Positions 42,490-49,724 of a stretch of 49,724 nucleotides of DNA are shown here, in pieces; position 1 is the stretch's first letter; the number at the start of each line of letters is the position of its first letter. The stretch covers positions 1 through 49,724 of the forward strand of contig JAECQR010000009.1 in NCBI GenBank assembly GCA_015999765.1, in the 5' to 3' direction. Origin of the DNA: Flavobacteriia bacterium (GTDB lineage Bacteria; Bacteroidota; Bacteroidia; Flavobacteriales; Weeksellaceae). Both the position numbers and the translations under genes were made by a program. The notes under the pieces were generated by a model. The model did no database searches. It had not been told where the DNA came from and saw nothing but the letters and a program-made list of their open reading frames with translations.

Positions 42490-44532
42490 TTATTGCACAA
42501 TAAATTTAGCAGTGCTGTTGTCTGCTTTTAAGATATAAACGCCTTTCGGTAAATTTTTTAAAGTGATTTTACCGGAGTTTTTAAAAGGCTGAGCAATACT
42601 TTGAACCACTTTGCCTGTAAAATCGAAAATCTGCACGGTCTTAATCGTAGACAGGTTTTTACCGCTCACATTTAATTCTCCATTTTTCACCGGATTTGGA
42701 TAAATGCTGATCGAATTTTTATTTACAGCACTTTCGTTAGCCGCAGCAAGCGTGTAGCATGTCCAGCTCATATCATCAATTGCCACTCTGTTGGTGGTGC
42801 TTGAATTTTGAAGGGTAATCTCTACGGTATCGGAAACATTAATGCCGGTTACGGTTGTAGTAGTTACAGTAGCGCTGTAAGGCACAGTTTTTCCCGTATC
42901 TACACCGTTCACAAAGATCTTTAAAGTTCCTGCAGAACCCGAAAATTTTAGTTGGGTAGTTACTTTTAAATCACCAATTCCGTTCGGAACGGATAAAGCG
43001 GTAAGAAATCCATTTTTAATAGTGATGGCTCTTCCGTTGATCGTCTGGTCGGTTCTGGAGTCTTCAGAGGTCCACGAAATCCCGTTGCTCGTCCAGTTAT
43101 AGGTGGAATAGTTGGAAGAACTTGCCGGAATTGTTTCGAAGTTTTCATTACCACAGTTATCACCTACTGCAGAAGTAGTAGCGGTTACTGTGTTGCTTTG
43201 TGGAGAAACGTTTCCTGCAGCGTCTTTTGCCACAACATAAATCGAATACGTGGTTACGGGGCTTAAGTTAGCAATATTTGTTGAAGTAGAATTTGTGGAA
43301 CCCTGTAATTCGCCATTAACATAAATGTCGTAAGATGCTACCCCTACATTATCAGTTGCGGCAGTCCACTGTACAGCAATATTATTGGTTCCGACAGAGG
43401 TTACCGACAAATTTAACGGAACAGTAGGCGCCTGGGTATCAATCTGTGTTGTTCCCGTGGCTGTATTACTTTGCGCTGATGCATTATTTGCACCATCCAC
43501 TGCAATTACATAGAACGCATACGTCGTGCCCTGGGCAAGTCCGGAAACGGTTGCGGTGGTGGCATTTGAGTTACTGTGGAAAACACCGTTCACAAAGATT
43601 TTATAATAAGCAACACCAATATTATCGGTTGAAGCTGTCCAGCTGAGGTTGGCAGACGCTGTCGTCGTAGAAACTACCGCTAAATTTGCAGGAGCGGAAG
43701 GTGCCTGATTATCTACTGTTTGTGTTCCCCAGATCAGCTGAACCCAATCCGGACGGTCGATAAACGGGTTTCTGTTTTTCTGGAAAACATATGATGCGTT
43801 GTTACGCTCAATTTCGGTGGGTGAAACAGGATCCTGAACAGACCATGCCAGCAGTACATCTCTTTCCCAAGCCTGTAAGCCCGGATACGCAGATCCTCCA
43901 AGCATATTTCCGGTGGAGAAAGAAGACAGTCTGCTCTCATATCGGGTTACGAAATAGAATACCATACGAGCGATATCCCCTTTGAATTCATCAATAGGTT
44001 CAGCAACGGTTCCTCCGTATCCCGGTGAGCTGCTCGGTCCCACTTTGGTTCCGTTTTTTGATGTAAAGGAAGGACTGTTGACAGCCCCGAAAGGGTAGTT
44101 ACTTCGCATTCCGTTCACCTTTCCGTCAGTTGGTCTTACGAAATGAATATCGCCGCGCATGGGTGACTGTTCGTTGAAGAAACTTTGAGGAATAACGTGT
44201 TCGCGGTTGTAGCAGTCACCTTCTACACTGTAATTACCGCATTTTTTGATTCCGTGTCTGTAGGTATATGGATCTGTTCCGGTTGGGTTTTCAGAATATA
44301 TATCCAGAACGGTACCGTCGTTTTCATAATAGTGATCCGAATCTGTAGTAGGATATCCGTTATAAAGTCCGTCGTAGCCGTTATCTTTATGCCCTGCAGT
44401 AATAATCTGGCTGAGCTTTGTTTTGAGGGCAGCGCCGGTTAGCCCTTCGGTCCCGTTGTAATAATTTGCGGGAGCTTGCGCCAATGCTATAGAGAACATG
44501 AAGCCCAGTAATAAAGTGGTAAATTTTTTCAT
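42490..44532 (-). CDS. Secreted endonuclease I with two FN3 domains and T9SS tail
   Basis: A 680-aa secreted nuclease. The signal peptide (MKKFTTLLLGFMFSIALA) is followed by an endonuclease I (EndA-like, Dnase_I family) domain at about 20-275 with YNREHVIPQSFFN and RGDIHFVRPTDGKVNGMRSNYPFG, which hold the catalytic His and Asn. Two fibronectin type III repeats follow (about 280-365 and 370-455), then a beta-sandwich-like stretch (about 460-600) and a type A T9SS sorting domain (about 610-680, IYPNPVKNGELNVSG). It should act outside the cell on DNA/RNA. The shorter paralogue is next door. Confidence 0.93.
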   Translation of the reverse strand: MKKFTTLLLGFMFSIALAQAPANYYNGTEGLTGAALKTKLSQIITAGHKDNGYDGLYNGYPTTDSDHYYENDGTVLDIYSENPTGTDPYTYRHGIKKCGNYSVEGDCYNREHVIPQSFFNEQSPMRGDIHFVRPTDGKVNGMRSNYPFGAVNSPSFTSKNGTKVGPSSSPGYGGTVAEPIDEFKGDIARMVFYFVTRYESRLSSFSTGNMLGGSAYPGLQAWERDVLLAWSVQDPVSPTEIERNNASYVFQKNRNPFIDRPDWVQLIWGTQTVDNQAPSAPANLAVVSTTTASANLSWTASTDNIGVAYYKIFVNGVFHSNSNATTATVSGLAQGTTYAFYVIAVDGANNASAQSNTATGTTQIDTQAPTVPLNLSVTSVGTNNIAVQWTAATDNVGVASYDIYVNGELQGSTNSTSTNIANLSPVTTYSIYVVAKDAAGNVSPQSNTVTATTSAVGDNCGNENFETIPASSSNYSTYNWTSNGISWTSEDSRTDQTINGRAITIKNGFLTALSVPNGIGDLKVTTQLKFSGSAGTLKIFVNGVDTGKTVPYSATVTTTTVTGINVSDTVEITLQNSSTTNRVAIDDMSWTCYTLAAANESAVNKNSISIYPNPVKNGELNVSGKNLSTIKTVQIFDFTGKVVQSIAQPFKNSGKITLKNLPKGVYILKADNSTAKFIVQ

Positions 44533-44662
44533 GAGATTAAAAATAAAAATTGGAGGGTAAAGTTACTAAATAATCGCCTCCCAAGACACGATTGTTATCC
44601 ACAGTATCTCATCCCGTCAATACACGTTTTCTTTCCATTTTTAGTACAGGGGATTACAAAAT

Positions 44663-44690
44663 AAAAAACCGGCAACAGCTGCCGGTTTTT
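44663..44690 (-). terminator. Intrinsic terminator of the short endonuclease gene
   Basis: Stem AAAAACCGGCA/TGCCGGTTTTT with a 5-nt loop. T tracts occur on both strands. It lies 26 nt past the stop at 44716 and separates the two nuclease genes. Confidence 0.85.
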
Positions 44691-44715
44691 AAAATATAGG
44701 ATTTTATGGAATTAT

Positions 44716-45804
44716 TTATTCCAAAATAAACTTTAAAGTCTGCTCAGCAGTTTTAAGGAAATACACTCCTTTGGCTGTATTTTTCAACACGATCCTGTCC
44801 GAATTTTTAAAAGGTTCAGAAACGGTCTGCACCACCTGGCCGGTTACTGATATGATCTGCGCAGATGAAATCTTACCGATGTTTTCGCCGCTGACTACAA
44901 GTTCACCGTTTCGAACTGGGTTTTGCGAGATTTTTAAATCGTTTTTAGTCACTGTATTTTCATCTGTACCCAAAGTTGATGTCCAGATCATCGCTACATA
45001 TTCAGGATGATCGATATAAGGGTTTCTGTTTTTCTGATAAACATACGCGTAATTGTTTCTTGCGATTTCCTTTGGTGACACGGGATCATTTTTATGCCAC
45101 AACATCAGCAGATTGATATACCATTGGTCAAAGCCCCGGTCTTTGCTTCCGTCCTGCGGATTGTTTACATTATTATAATCAAAATCCTGAAGTTTGTCTT
45201 CATATCTTGTAATGAAATAAAGTAAACTTCTTGCAACATCTCCTTTAAATTCATCAATCGGTTCAAACACAACTCCAAGAAATCCCGGAAAATTACTTAC
45301 CCCAAGCTTAGAACCGTTGGTTGAAGTCCAGGTAGCGCTACCTACTGTACCGAATGGATAATTGTTGCGTTTTCCGTTAACCACGTTATCTGTAGGCATT
45401 ACATGGAGGTAGTCGCTTTTCATTGGTAATTCTTCGTTGAAAAATCCCTGCGGAAAAAGATGTTCCCGGTTATAACAGCCACCTTCTGCTCCCGGAGTAG
45501 TTCCACCGCACTGATTGACTGTCGGGGTGTAGCTGTAAGCGTCCGGACCTGTCGGTTTTTCTGAGTAAATATCGAGAATGCTATTATCGTTTTCGTAGAA
45601 TTTGTCTAAATCACCCACCTTGTACGCATCCCAAAGTCCTGCGTATCCCTTGTCCTGATGCCCGTTGCTTACAATTTCCTTAAGTTTGGTTTTAAGTGAA
45701 TATCCGGTTAAGCCCGTGGCTGCATTGTAATATCCGGAAGGAATCTGCGCATTGCCGAAACTAAACATTAGCAGCGTAATGAATAAAGTAATAGAGTTTT
45801 TCAT
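44716..45804 (-). CDS. Secreted endonuclease I with T9SS tail (short paralogue)
   Basis: A 362-aa secreted nuclease. Signal peptide (MKNSITLFITLLMFSFGNA), endonuclease I domain at about 20-275 with CYNREHLFPQGFFN and SDYLHVMPTDNVVNGKRNNYPFG, and then directly a T9SS sorting domain (about 290-362, SQNPVRNGELVVSGENIG). It lacks the FN3 and beta-sandwich modules of its neighbour. Nuclease and tail regions are close enough to mark a tandem duplication followed by domain gain or loss. It has its own promoter box and terminator, so the two are probably regulated separately. Confidence 0.93.
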   Translation of the reverse strand: MKNSITLFITLLMFSFGNAQIPSGYYNAATGLTGYSLKTKLKEIVSNGHQDKGYAGLWDAYKVGDLDKFYENDNSILDIYSEKPTGPDAYSYTPTVNQCGGTTPGAEGGCYNREHLFPQGFFNEELPMKSDYLHVMPTDNVVNGKRNNYPFGTVGSATWTSTNGSKLGVSNFPGFLGVVFEPIDEFKGDVARSLLYFITRYEDKLQDFDYNNVNNPQDGSKDRGFDQWYINLLMLWHKNDPVSPKEIARNNYAYVYQKNRNPYIDHPEYVAMIWTSTLGTDENTVTKNDLKISQNPVRNGELVVSGENIGKISSAQIISVTGQVVQTVSEPFKNSDRIVLKNTAKGVYFLKTAEQTLKFILE

Positions 45805-45828
45805 GAATTGATTTAAAAATTAAGGCAG

Positions 45829-45836
45829 CAAAGATA
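45829..45836 (-). promoter_or_regulatory. -7 box of the short endonuclease gene
   Basis: TATCTTTG on the minus strand (TAnnTTTG), 24 nt upstream of the ATG at 45804. Confidence 0.6.
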
Positions 45837-45859
45837 GATAAAATTCTTACTGTAAAATC

Positions 45860-47071
45860 TTACTTAACAGTAAAATACGATTTGTTGATCTTTGAGAAAA
45901 ACCACGAAACCAGGAAACCGAAAACCGCGGCGGTAGTGGCAACAATAAGATAGTTGACAACACGGATTCGCACCGGAAAAGCCAGTTCTGTACCCGCACC
46001 GGCCTTGAAAAATCCTGTTGAAATCTGGAAATAGCTGATTGCGGTTCCCAGAAGCAGTCCGCTCACAATACCGAAGATTACAATAAGCAGCCCCGTATAG
46101 AAATAAATGTTTCTAAGTGAATTGAGGTTCATGCCCAGGGAAATAAGTGATTTGGCCTGCTCTTTTTTGTCGAGCTGCAGAATAATGATCGCCCCCGCAA
46201 GATTAAACGTGGTAATGAAAATCACCAGACTGAAGATGAGGTAAATGAACAGTTTCTCTGTATTGATCATTTTCCAGAAGGCAGCATTTTCCTCAGCCTT
46301 GGTTTTAACCTCGTACTTACTGCCCAGTTTTTCCTGCAAGTCAGCTTTTACAGTGTTGGTGTTTTCGGGATTTTTCAGTTTAATTACGATTTGGTAAGCA
46401 GATTTTTTTGGCAGATCAAGTAATTCTCTTGTAAGTTCAATCGGAGAAATAATGGTATTGTCGAGTTGGTCATTACCCGGAAAAACACCGGAGACAAAAA
46501 TCTCTCTTTTATTGAAAATGTCTTCTTCTCTGTTAATCATTCCGGTGCCCGGTTTAGGCATCATCAGACTCGCAAATTCTGAACTTTCACCCACGGGAAT
46601 TGCCAGGCGGTTATCAAGTTTGTTTTCGACCAAAACTTCATTGGAATATTTAAAACTAGGGTAGCTGCCGTAGAAAATATTCTTGTCAATCGGATTTACG
46701 AGTACGTAAGCTGAATCCACACCCCGCAGATTAGCGATATCACCGTTTTCACGGAAGTTGATGTATACGCGTTCCTCAATGACTTTTGAATAATGCGCAA
46801 TTTCTTTATTGGATGAGAGTATTTTTGTGGCTTTGTCAATGGCAGGCAGTGTTTTCCCTTCTCTGCTTTTCAGGGTAATATCGGCATGCAGATTCGCGAT
46901 AAGGTCTCGGTTAAGATCCTCCAGTCCCGAAAAAACAGAAATGATGATAAACATTGCCGTTACTGCAACCATCATGGCAAGAGCTGCCAGCCAGGTAATA
47001 AATGTTACCGCTGTGCTGCCTTTTTTAGCCAGCAGATACCTTGTCGCTATGTAGAGTGGAGTGGTTCTCAA
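45860..47071 (-). CDS. LolC/LolE-like FtsX-family permease
   Basis: About 403 aa. An N-terminal helix (about 22-47), a periplasmic MacB-like domain (48-265), then three helices with the FtsX core LISLGMNLNSLRNIYFYTGLLIVIFGIVSGLLLG. The start RTTPLYIATRYLLAKKGSTAVTFITWLA matches lipoprotein-release permeases. It would work with a LolD-type ATPase encoded elsewhere. No ATG fits: I use TTG at 47071, but a CTG at 47089 that would add IKFFF is an alternative. It starts just downstream of rbfA, overlapping or nearly so, so it depends on rbfA transcription. Confidence 0.85.
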   Translation of the reverse strand: MRTTPLYIATRYLLAKKGSTAVTFITWLAALAMMVAVTAMFIIISVFSGLEDLNRDLIANLHADITLKSREGKTLPAIDKATKILSSNKEIAHYSKVIEERVYINFRENGDIANLRGVDSAYVLVNPIDKNIFYGSYPSFKYSNEVLVENKLDNRLAIPVGESSEFASLMMPKPGTGMINREEDIFNKREIFVSGVFPGNDQLDNTIISPIELTRELLDLPKKSAYQIVIKLKNPENTNTVKADLQEKLGSKYEVKTKAEENAAFWKMINTEKLFIYLIFSLVIFITTFNLAGAIIILQLDKKEQAKSLISLGMNLNSLRNIYFYTGLLIVIFGIVSGLLLGTAISYFQISTGFFKAGAGTELAFPVRIRVVNYLIVATTAAVFGFLVSWFFSKINKSYFTVK

Positions 47072-47096
47072 GAAGAAAAATTTTATCAGATTGCGC

Positions 47097-47459
47097 TTAA
47101 AGGATAGGGTTGTCGCCTTCGCCTTTCAGTTCTTTTTCAATTTTCTCCACATCATCCAGAGTCGTGTCAAGATAGAAATTGATTTCCGGGATAATTCTTA
47201 CCTGTTTACCCATTTTCTGGCCCATGAAATTGCGGTACTGCGCCTTATTTTCTTTGATTTCCTTCATGATTTGCGTGCGGAATTCCGTAGGGAAAATACT
47301 CAGGTAAATCTTAGCGATGCTTAAATCCGCGGTTACCTTCACATCAGAAACAGTCACCAAAAAGGTCTGTTTACTTTCCTTGGCCTGTTTGCGGAAGTAT
47401 TCTGCAAAATCTTCCTGTATAATCTGGGCTACTTTTCTTTGTCTGTTACTTTCGTTCAT
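47097..47459 (-). CDS. rbfA: Ribosome-binding factor A
   Basis: A 120-aa KH-fold protein that helps mature the 30S subunit by binding near 16S helix 1. RQRKVAQIIQEDFAEYF at the start, VTVSDVKVTADLSIAKIYLSIFP in the middle and RIIPEINFYLDTTLDDVEKIEKEL at the end are the family blocks. The ATG at 47459 is 4 nt downstream of a -7 box, so the mRNA should be leaderless. It is followed directly by the LolC/E-like gene. Confidence 0.94.
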   Translation of the reverse strand: MNESNRQRKVAQIIQEDFAEYFRKQAKESKQTFLVTVSDVKVTADLSIAKIYLSIFPTEFRTQIMKEIKENKAQYRNFMGQKMGKQVRIIPEINFYLDTTLDDVEKIEKELKGEGDNPIL

Positions 47460-47463
47460 GGCG

Positions 47464-47480
47464 CAAATTTACTATTTTTG
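47464..47480. promoter_or_regulatory. Back-to-back -7 boxes of rbfA and mce
   Basis: On the minus strand TAAATTTG occupies 47471-47464 and serves rbfA. On the plus strand TATTTTTG occupies 47473-47480 and would serve the epimerase gene. Only 1 nt separates them, so the two polymerase sites should exclude each other. Confidence 0.6.
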
Positions 47481-47485
47481 TTTGA

Positions 47486-47560
47486 GATTTGAGGAATGCC
47501 GGGTGAGGGATGCGGGATGTTCCAAAAATCATTAATTCTCACCCAACACTTACCACCATC
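47486..47560. repeat. Heptamer repeats in the rbfA-mce gap
   Basis: 47486-47520 is five successive 7-bp units with a purine-rich consensus near GGGATGC. 47538-47559 is a pyrimidine-rich stretch (CTCACCC, then CAC-type units) that is partly complementary. The plus-strand transcript of the epimerase gene would carry it in its leader. Confidence 0.55.
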
Positions 47561-47563
47561 ATT

Positions 47564-47962
47564 ATGAAAATTGAACATATTGGGATCGCCGTGAAATCAT
47601 TAGATCAATCCGACACTTTATTCGCGAGGCTTTTAGGAAAAGAAAACTACAAACAGGAATCGGTGGCAAGGGAAGGGGTAACTACTTCTTTTTATGAAGT
47701 GGGCGACAGTAAGATCGAGCTTCTTGAAGCAACCACTCCCGAAAGTCCCATTGCAAAGTTTCTGGACAAAAAAGGCGAGGGAGTTCACCACATCGCTTTC
47801 GGTGTTGAAAATATCTATGCAGAAATTGAAAGACTGAAGAAAGAAGGCTTCATATTTATTTCTGAAGAGCCAAAAGATGGGGCCGACAATAAACTGGTGG
47901 TCTTTCTTCATCCTAAATCCACCAACGGAGTTTTGGTAGAATTATGCCAGGAAAAGGGATAA
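47564..47962 (+). CDS. mce: Methylmalonyl-CoA epimerase
   Basis: A 132-aa glyoxalase-fold protein from the ATG at 47564; 18 upstream in-frame residues are encoded by the heptamer-repeat leader and match no family start. MKIEHIGIAVKSLD (metal-ligand His) opens the first beta-alpha-beta-beta-beta unit. GVHHIAFGVENIYAEIERLKKEG and LHPKSTNGVLVELCQ give the second, with His and Glu ligands. It interconverts (R)- and (S)-methylmalonyl-CoA in propionate metabolism. It is divergent from rbfA. Confidence 0.93.
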   Translation: MKIEHIGIAVKSLDQSDTLFARLLGKENYKQESVAREGVTTSFYEVGDSKIELLEATTPESPIAKFLDKKGEGVHHIAFGVENIYAEIERLKKEGFIFISEEPKDGADNKLVVFLHPKSTNGVLVELCQEKG

Positions 47963-47967
47963 AAGCT

Positions 47968-47997
47968 TTTGAAATTTCAAAAAAATATTTACATTTG
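47968..47997 (+). promoter_or_regulatory. Promoter of the tRNA gene
   Basis: TTTG at 47968-47971, an 18-nt spacer and TACATTTG at 47990-47997 (TAnnTTTG). The tRNA 5' end is 39 nt further on. Confidence 0.75.
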
Positions 47998-48036
47998 CAA
48001 CTCGCAAAACAGAGGGTTTATCTCCTTTTGTTTTCT

Positions 48037-48110
48037 GGCCTTGTAACTCAGCTGGTTAGAGTAGCTGACTCATAATCAGCAAGTCCTTGGTTCGAGCCCA
48101 AGCTGGGCCA
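48037..48110 (+). tRNA. tRNA with CAU anticodon (probably elongator Met)
   Basis: A 74-nt cloverleaf. Acceptor GGCCTTG with CTGGGCC (one G-U and one U-U), U8-A9, D arm ACTC/GAGT, anticodon stem GCTGA/TCAGC around the loop CTCATAA, T arm CTTGG/CCAAG with TTCGAGC. The discriminator is A and CCA is not encoded. The anticodon stem is not the GC-rich initiator type. A lysidine-modified Ile tRNA with CAU cannot be excluded by eye. Confidence 0.9.
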
Positions 48111-48114
48111 CTTG

Positions 48115-48148
48115 AAATTCCGCAACACCCGTTGCGGAATTTTTTTTT
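48115..48148 (+). terminator. Intrinsic terminator of the tRNA gene
   Basis: A perfect 12-bp stem (AAATTCCGCAAC and its complement) with a 4-nt loop, followed by a long T run, 4 nt after the tRNA. Confidence 0.92.
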
Positions 48149-48424
48149 GTCCCCTGAACAGAAAAATTCCTGCGCGGTAAGTAGTGGGCGTTCAAGACTC
48201 ATCCTTCAGGAAAACTTTTCCTGCAATAGACCGGAGGTCGGTATGTTCCTTTTCTTCATGAATTTTTATCGACCGAAGCTAAGCCATTTTCTTAGAAATT
48301 TATCCGGTAAACATCTTTTCCCGGTTTATACGGCATTCTAAAGCTTTTTACTGAACTTCCCAGACACGATTGCCTTTGTCCTTGAATAAGCGCTTGGAAA
48401 GATTAGAGGAGACGCACCCTTAAG
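48149..48424. other. Intergenic region with no gene
   Basis: About 275 nt between the tRNA terminator and the 11-bp repeats. The open frame 48087-48341 begins inside the tRNA and reads through its terminator, so it is not real. I see no RNA gene or known repeat here. Whether it is decayed coding sequence cannot be told by eye. Confidence 0.5.
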
Positions 48425-48468
48425 CATACTATATCCATACTGTATTCATGCTGTATCCATACTATATA
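48425..48468. repeat. Four tandem 11-bp repeats upstream of the orphan gene
   Basis: Four contiguous 11-bp units with consensus CATACTGTATC at 48425, 48436, 48447 and 48458. They end 10 nt before a -7 box at 48479 and so cover the -33 region. The period, close to one helical turn, would put each unit on the same DNA face. Confidence 0.8.
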
Positions 48469-48478
48469 ATATATTTAT

Positions 48479-48486
48479 TATCTTTG
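48479..48486 (+). promoter_or_regulatory. -7 box of the orphan gene
   Basis: TATCTTTG (TAnnTTTG), 24 nt before the ATG at 48511. There is no -33 TTTG; the 11-bp repeat array occupies that place. Confidence 0.65.
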
Positions 48487-48510
48487 AGTATCACTAAAAT
48501 TATCAATAAC

Positions 48511-49188
48511 ATGGCAGAGCTTATAGGTATTCTTAAATTTAAGGGAAAGATGGATGGGCTTTCGTTTTATAAAATGAACGGCAAAATTATCGTACGGAAA
48601 CCGGGTGGGTTTGACGGTGAAAAGATCCTGAAAGATGAAAAATATGTGAATGTAAGAAAAAACGCCTCTGAATTCGGGCGCTGTTCAAAATTTGGTGCAA
48701 AACTGCGGCGGGCTCTCCAGCCTTTTGTAAAAGATTTTCGTGATCCCATCCTTCACGGGAGAGTGGCGAAGATGCTTCACGACCTTATGAAGCTGGATCC
48801 CGTCTCTTCCAAGGGGGAGCGGACCGTGCAACTTGGGCTGCAGCATGGTGAAAGCGGGAAAATCCTGGACGGTTTTGTATGGAACACCGGGGATGGGAAA
48901 CGATGCCGCTATGATTATGAAAAGCGAACCCTGTTTTTTGACCGGATTCCTGCACGTAGTACGAAAGCGGTGGTAACGCTGCGGTTCATCAATCCTGATG
49001 AGGGGCAGGATCCGCTGGAATTTGTGGATGCTGTTTTTGAGGTTTCGCTTCCGTGTACTGAGTTTTTTATTGCTGAGGAGGAGGGATTTGAGTCTGTGCA
49101 GGCGCATTATCTGAAATTTGCGCTGATCCGGTTTTATGATGCAGAGGGCTTCCTGTTGCGCGGAAAAACGGCAGTGGTAGTGGGGTAG
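48511..49188 (+). CDS. Conserved hypothetical protein of flavobacteria
   Basis: 225 aa from the ATG at 48511; the longer frame back to 48448 would run across the promoter and repeats. The N-terminal third is basic: GILKFKGKMDGLSFYKMNGKIIVRKPGG, then NASEFGRCSKFGAKLRRALQPF. The C-terminal half (about 100-225) looks beta-rich and acidic. The start pattern, a KGK-xx-G-SFYK-NGK hairpin, recalls a group of small Bacteroidota proteins of unknown function, but I cannot name a family. It has no signal peptide. Base composition appears more GC-rich than its neighbours, which may mean transfer. No partner genes are adjacent. Confidence 0.75.
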   Translation: MAELIGILKFKGKMDGLSFYKMNGKIIVRKPGGFDGEKILKDEKYVNVRKNASEFGRCSKFGAKLRRALQPFVKDFRDPILHGRVAKMLHDLMKLDPVSSKGERTVQLGLQHGESGKILDGFVWNTGDGKRCRYDYEKRTLFFDRIPARSTKAVVTLRFINPDEGQDPLEFVDAVFEVSLPCTEFFIAEEEGFESVQAHYLKFALIRFYDAEGFLLRGKTAVVVG

Positions 49189-49508
49189 TTTTGGTGCGTG
49201 CAGTTTTCCGGCAGGCACCTGTTTTGGAAGATTAAGGTAGAGCTATTATTCGTTTATTCGTCTTTTGGTATAGCGGTAAAACCCCACCCGTAAAAGCTGG
49301 TTTTTGTTTTAGTTTATGACTCCACGATACAATCGTGCGGTAGCAGTGATTTAACTACAAAAGTGACAAAAGATTTTGATGGGGAAAGGCAATCAAAAGG
49401 GGGCAAAAGGAGTCTGATCATTTTTATCGATTTTAGTGTCCGAGTGGGAGAGGGCAGAGTGATACACTTGGCCAACAAAGGCACGAAGTGAGGACACTTC
49501 GCGCAGCA
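49189..49508. other. Intergenic region with degenerate repeat
   Basis: About 320 nt without a gene. Around 49355-49410 there is a diverged copy of the CAAAAGTnACAAAAG element. At 49476-49491 GAAGTG/CACTTC form a 6-bp hairpin with a 4-nt loop. Nothing else is recognised. Confidence 0.5.
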
Positions 49509-49724
49509 GGAACCTTAATGCCCCTTGTGGTTAAACCCTCAACCGCAAAAGTCACAAAAGTTTTCTCAAAGCAAGCTGATCAAAAGTGCAAAAAAGCTGC
49601 ATGGAATCGTCCTCTACACTTTCCATTGTGTTCATCGTGGAACCTTAGTGCCCCTTGTGGTTAAATCCGACCGCAAAAGTCACAAAAGTTTTCTCAAAGC
49701 AAGCTGATCAAAAGTGCAAAAAAG
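49509..49724. repeat. Two direct copies of a 130-bp-period repeat
   Basis: 49509-49596 and 49639-49724 are near-identical copies (GGAACCTTAATGCCCCTTG and then CAAAAGTCACAAAAGTTTT are landmarks), with small differences only near the middle. The second copy runs to the window edge. The CACAAAAGTT core is shared with 161-180. The small open frame over this region is repeat sequence. Confidence 0.85.

Noticed and set aside
48037-48110. Initiator tRNA-Met
   Set aside because: The anticodon stem lacks three consecutive G-C pairs and the first acceptor pair is a normal G-C.
48087-48341. 84-aa plus-strand open frame
   Set aside because: It starts inside the tRNA and reads through the tRNA terminator.
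49525-49707. 60-aa plus-strand open frame
   Set aside because: It lies entirely in the repeated sequence and repeats itself; typical of translated intergenic repeats.

Overview
The window is chromosomal DNA from a member of the Bacteroidota, most likely a flavobacterium of the Weeksellaceae (Chryseobacterium/Kaistella/Epilithonimonas group). The support is type IX secretion (T9SS) C-terminal sorting domains on three secreted proteins, many TAnnTTTG (-7) promoter boxes of the Bacteroidota sigma factor, DUF5606 and DUF349 proteins, a 14-gene complex I locus with a very short NuoG, and dispersed flavobacterial intergenic repeats at both window ends. I cannot name the species from the sequence alone.

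Layout. 1-416: two copies of a 191-bp-period repeat. 417-3622: small housekeeping genes (sixA on minus; ruvX, def, a DUF5606 gene and mazG on plus). 3784-7904, minus: a T9SS-secreted protein, a DUF779/aldehyde dehydrogenase pair, and a His-rich lipoprotein with a small membrane protein. 7992-15067, minus: a seven-gene tetR-tolC-hlyD-ATPase-ATPase-permease-permease exporter operon laid out like E. coli cecR-ybhGFSR, with a candidate TetR operator over its promoter. 15194-29218, minus: complex I, nuoA to nuoN, with a foreign-looking outer-membrane beta-barrel gene between nuoF and nuoG. 29325-36615: mostly minus-strand single genes (GNAT-like protein, IMPACT/YigZ, ribD, DUF349 protein, aroE) and one plus-strand membrane zinc peptidase. 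36691-36936: the 3' remnant of an AAA-type ATPase gene. 37143-41287: an M20 amidohydrolase with two tandem MFS transporters. 41590-45804: an AIM24-like protein and two paralogous secreted endonuclease I genes. 45860-48110: a lolC/E-like permease, rbfA, methylmalonyl-CoA epimerase and a tRNA with CAU anticodon. 48511-49188: an orphan hypothetical gene behind a four-copy 11-bp repeat. 49509-49724: a second repeat cluster.

How the genes work together. The nuo genes form one long minus-strand transcription unit, with a -7 box just upstream of nuoA and an intrinsic terminator after nuoN. The exporter operon begins directly downstream (on the minus strand) of that terminator. Its two ATPases have complementary defects, which predicts a heterodimer with one working ATP site. 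The two EndA nucleases and the 317-aa protein are predicted T9SS cargo.

Nothing in the window is a CRISPR array, prophage, insertion sequence or recognisable defence system. The less ordinary signals are non-coding: intra-operon gaps filled with 7-bp-periodic repeats (several with an inverted second arm), a large foldable GC-rich element between the two permease genes, the 11-bp phased repeat, and -7 boxes lying only 4-6 nt from start codons (apparent leaderless mRNAs).
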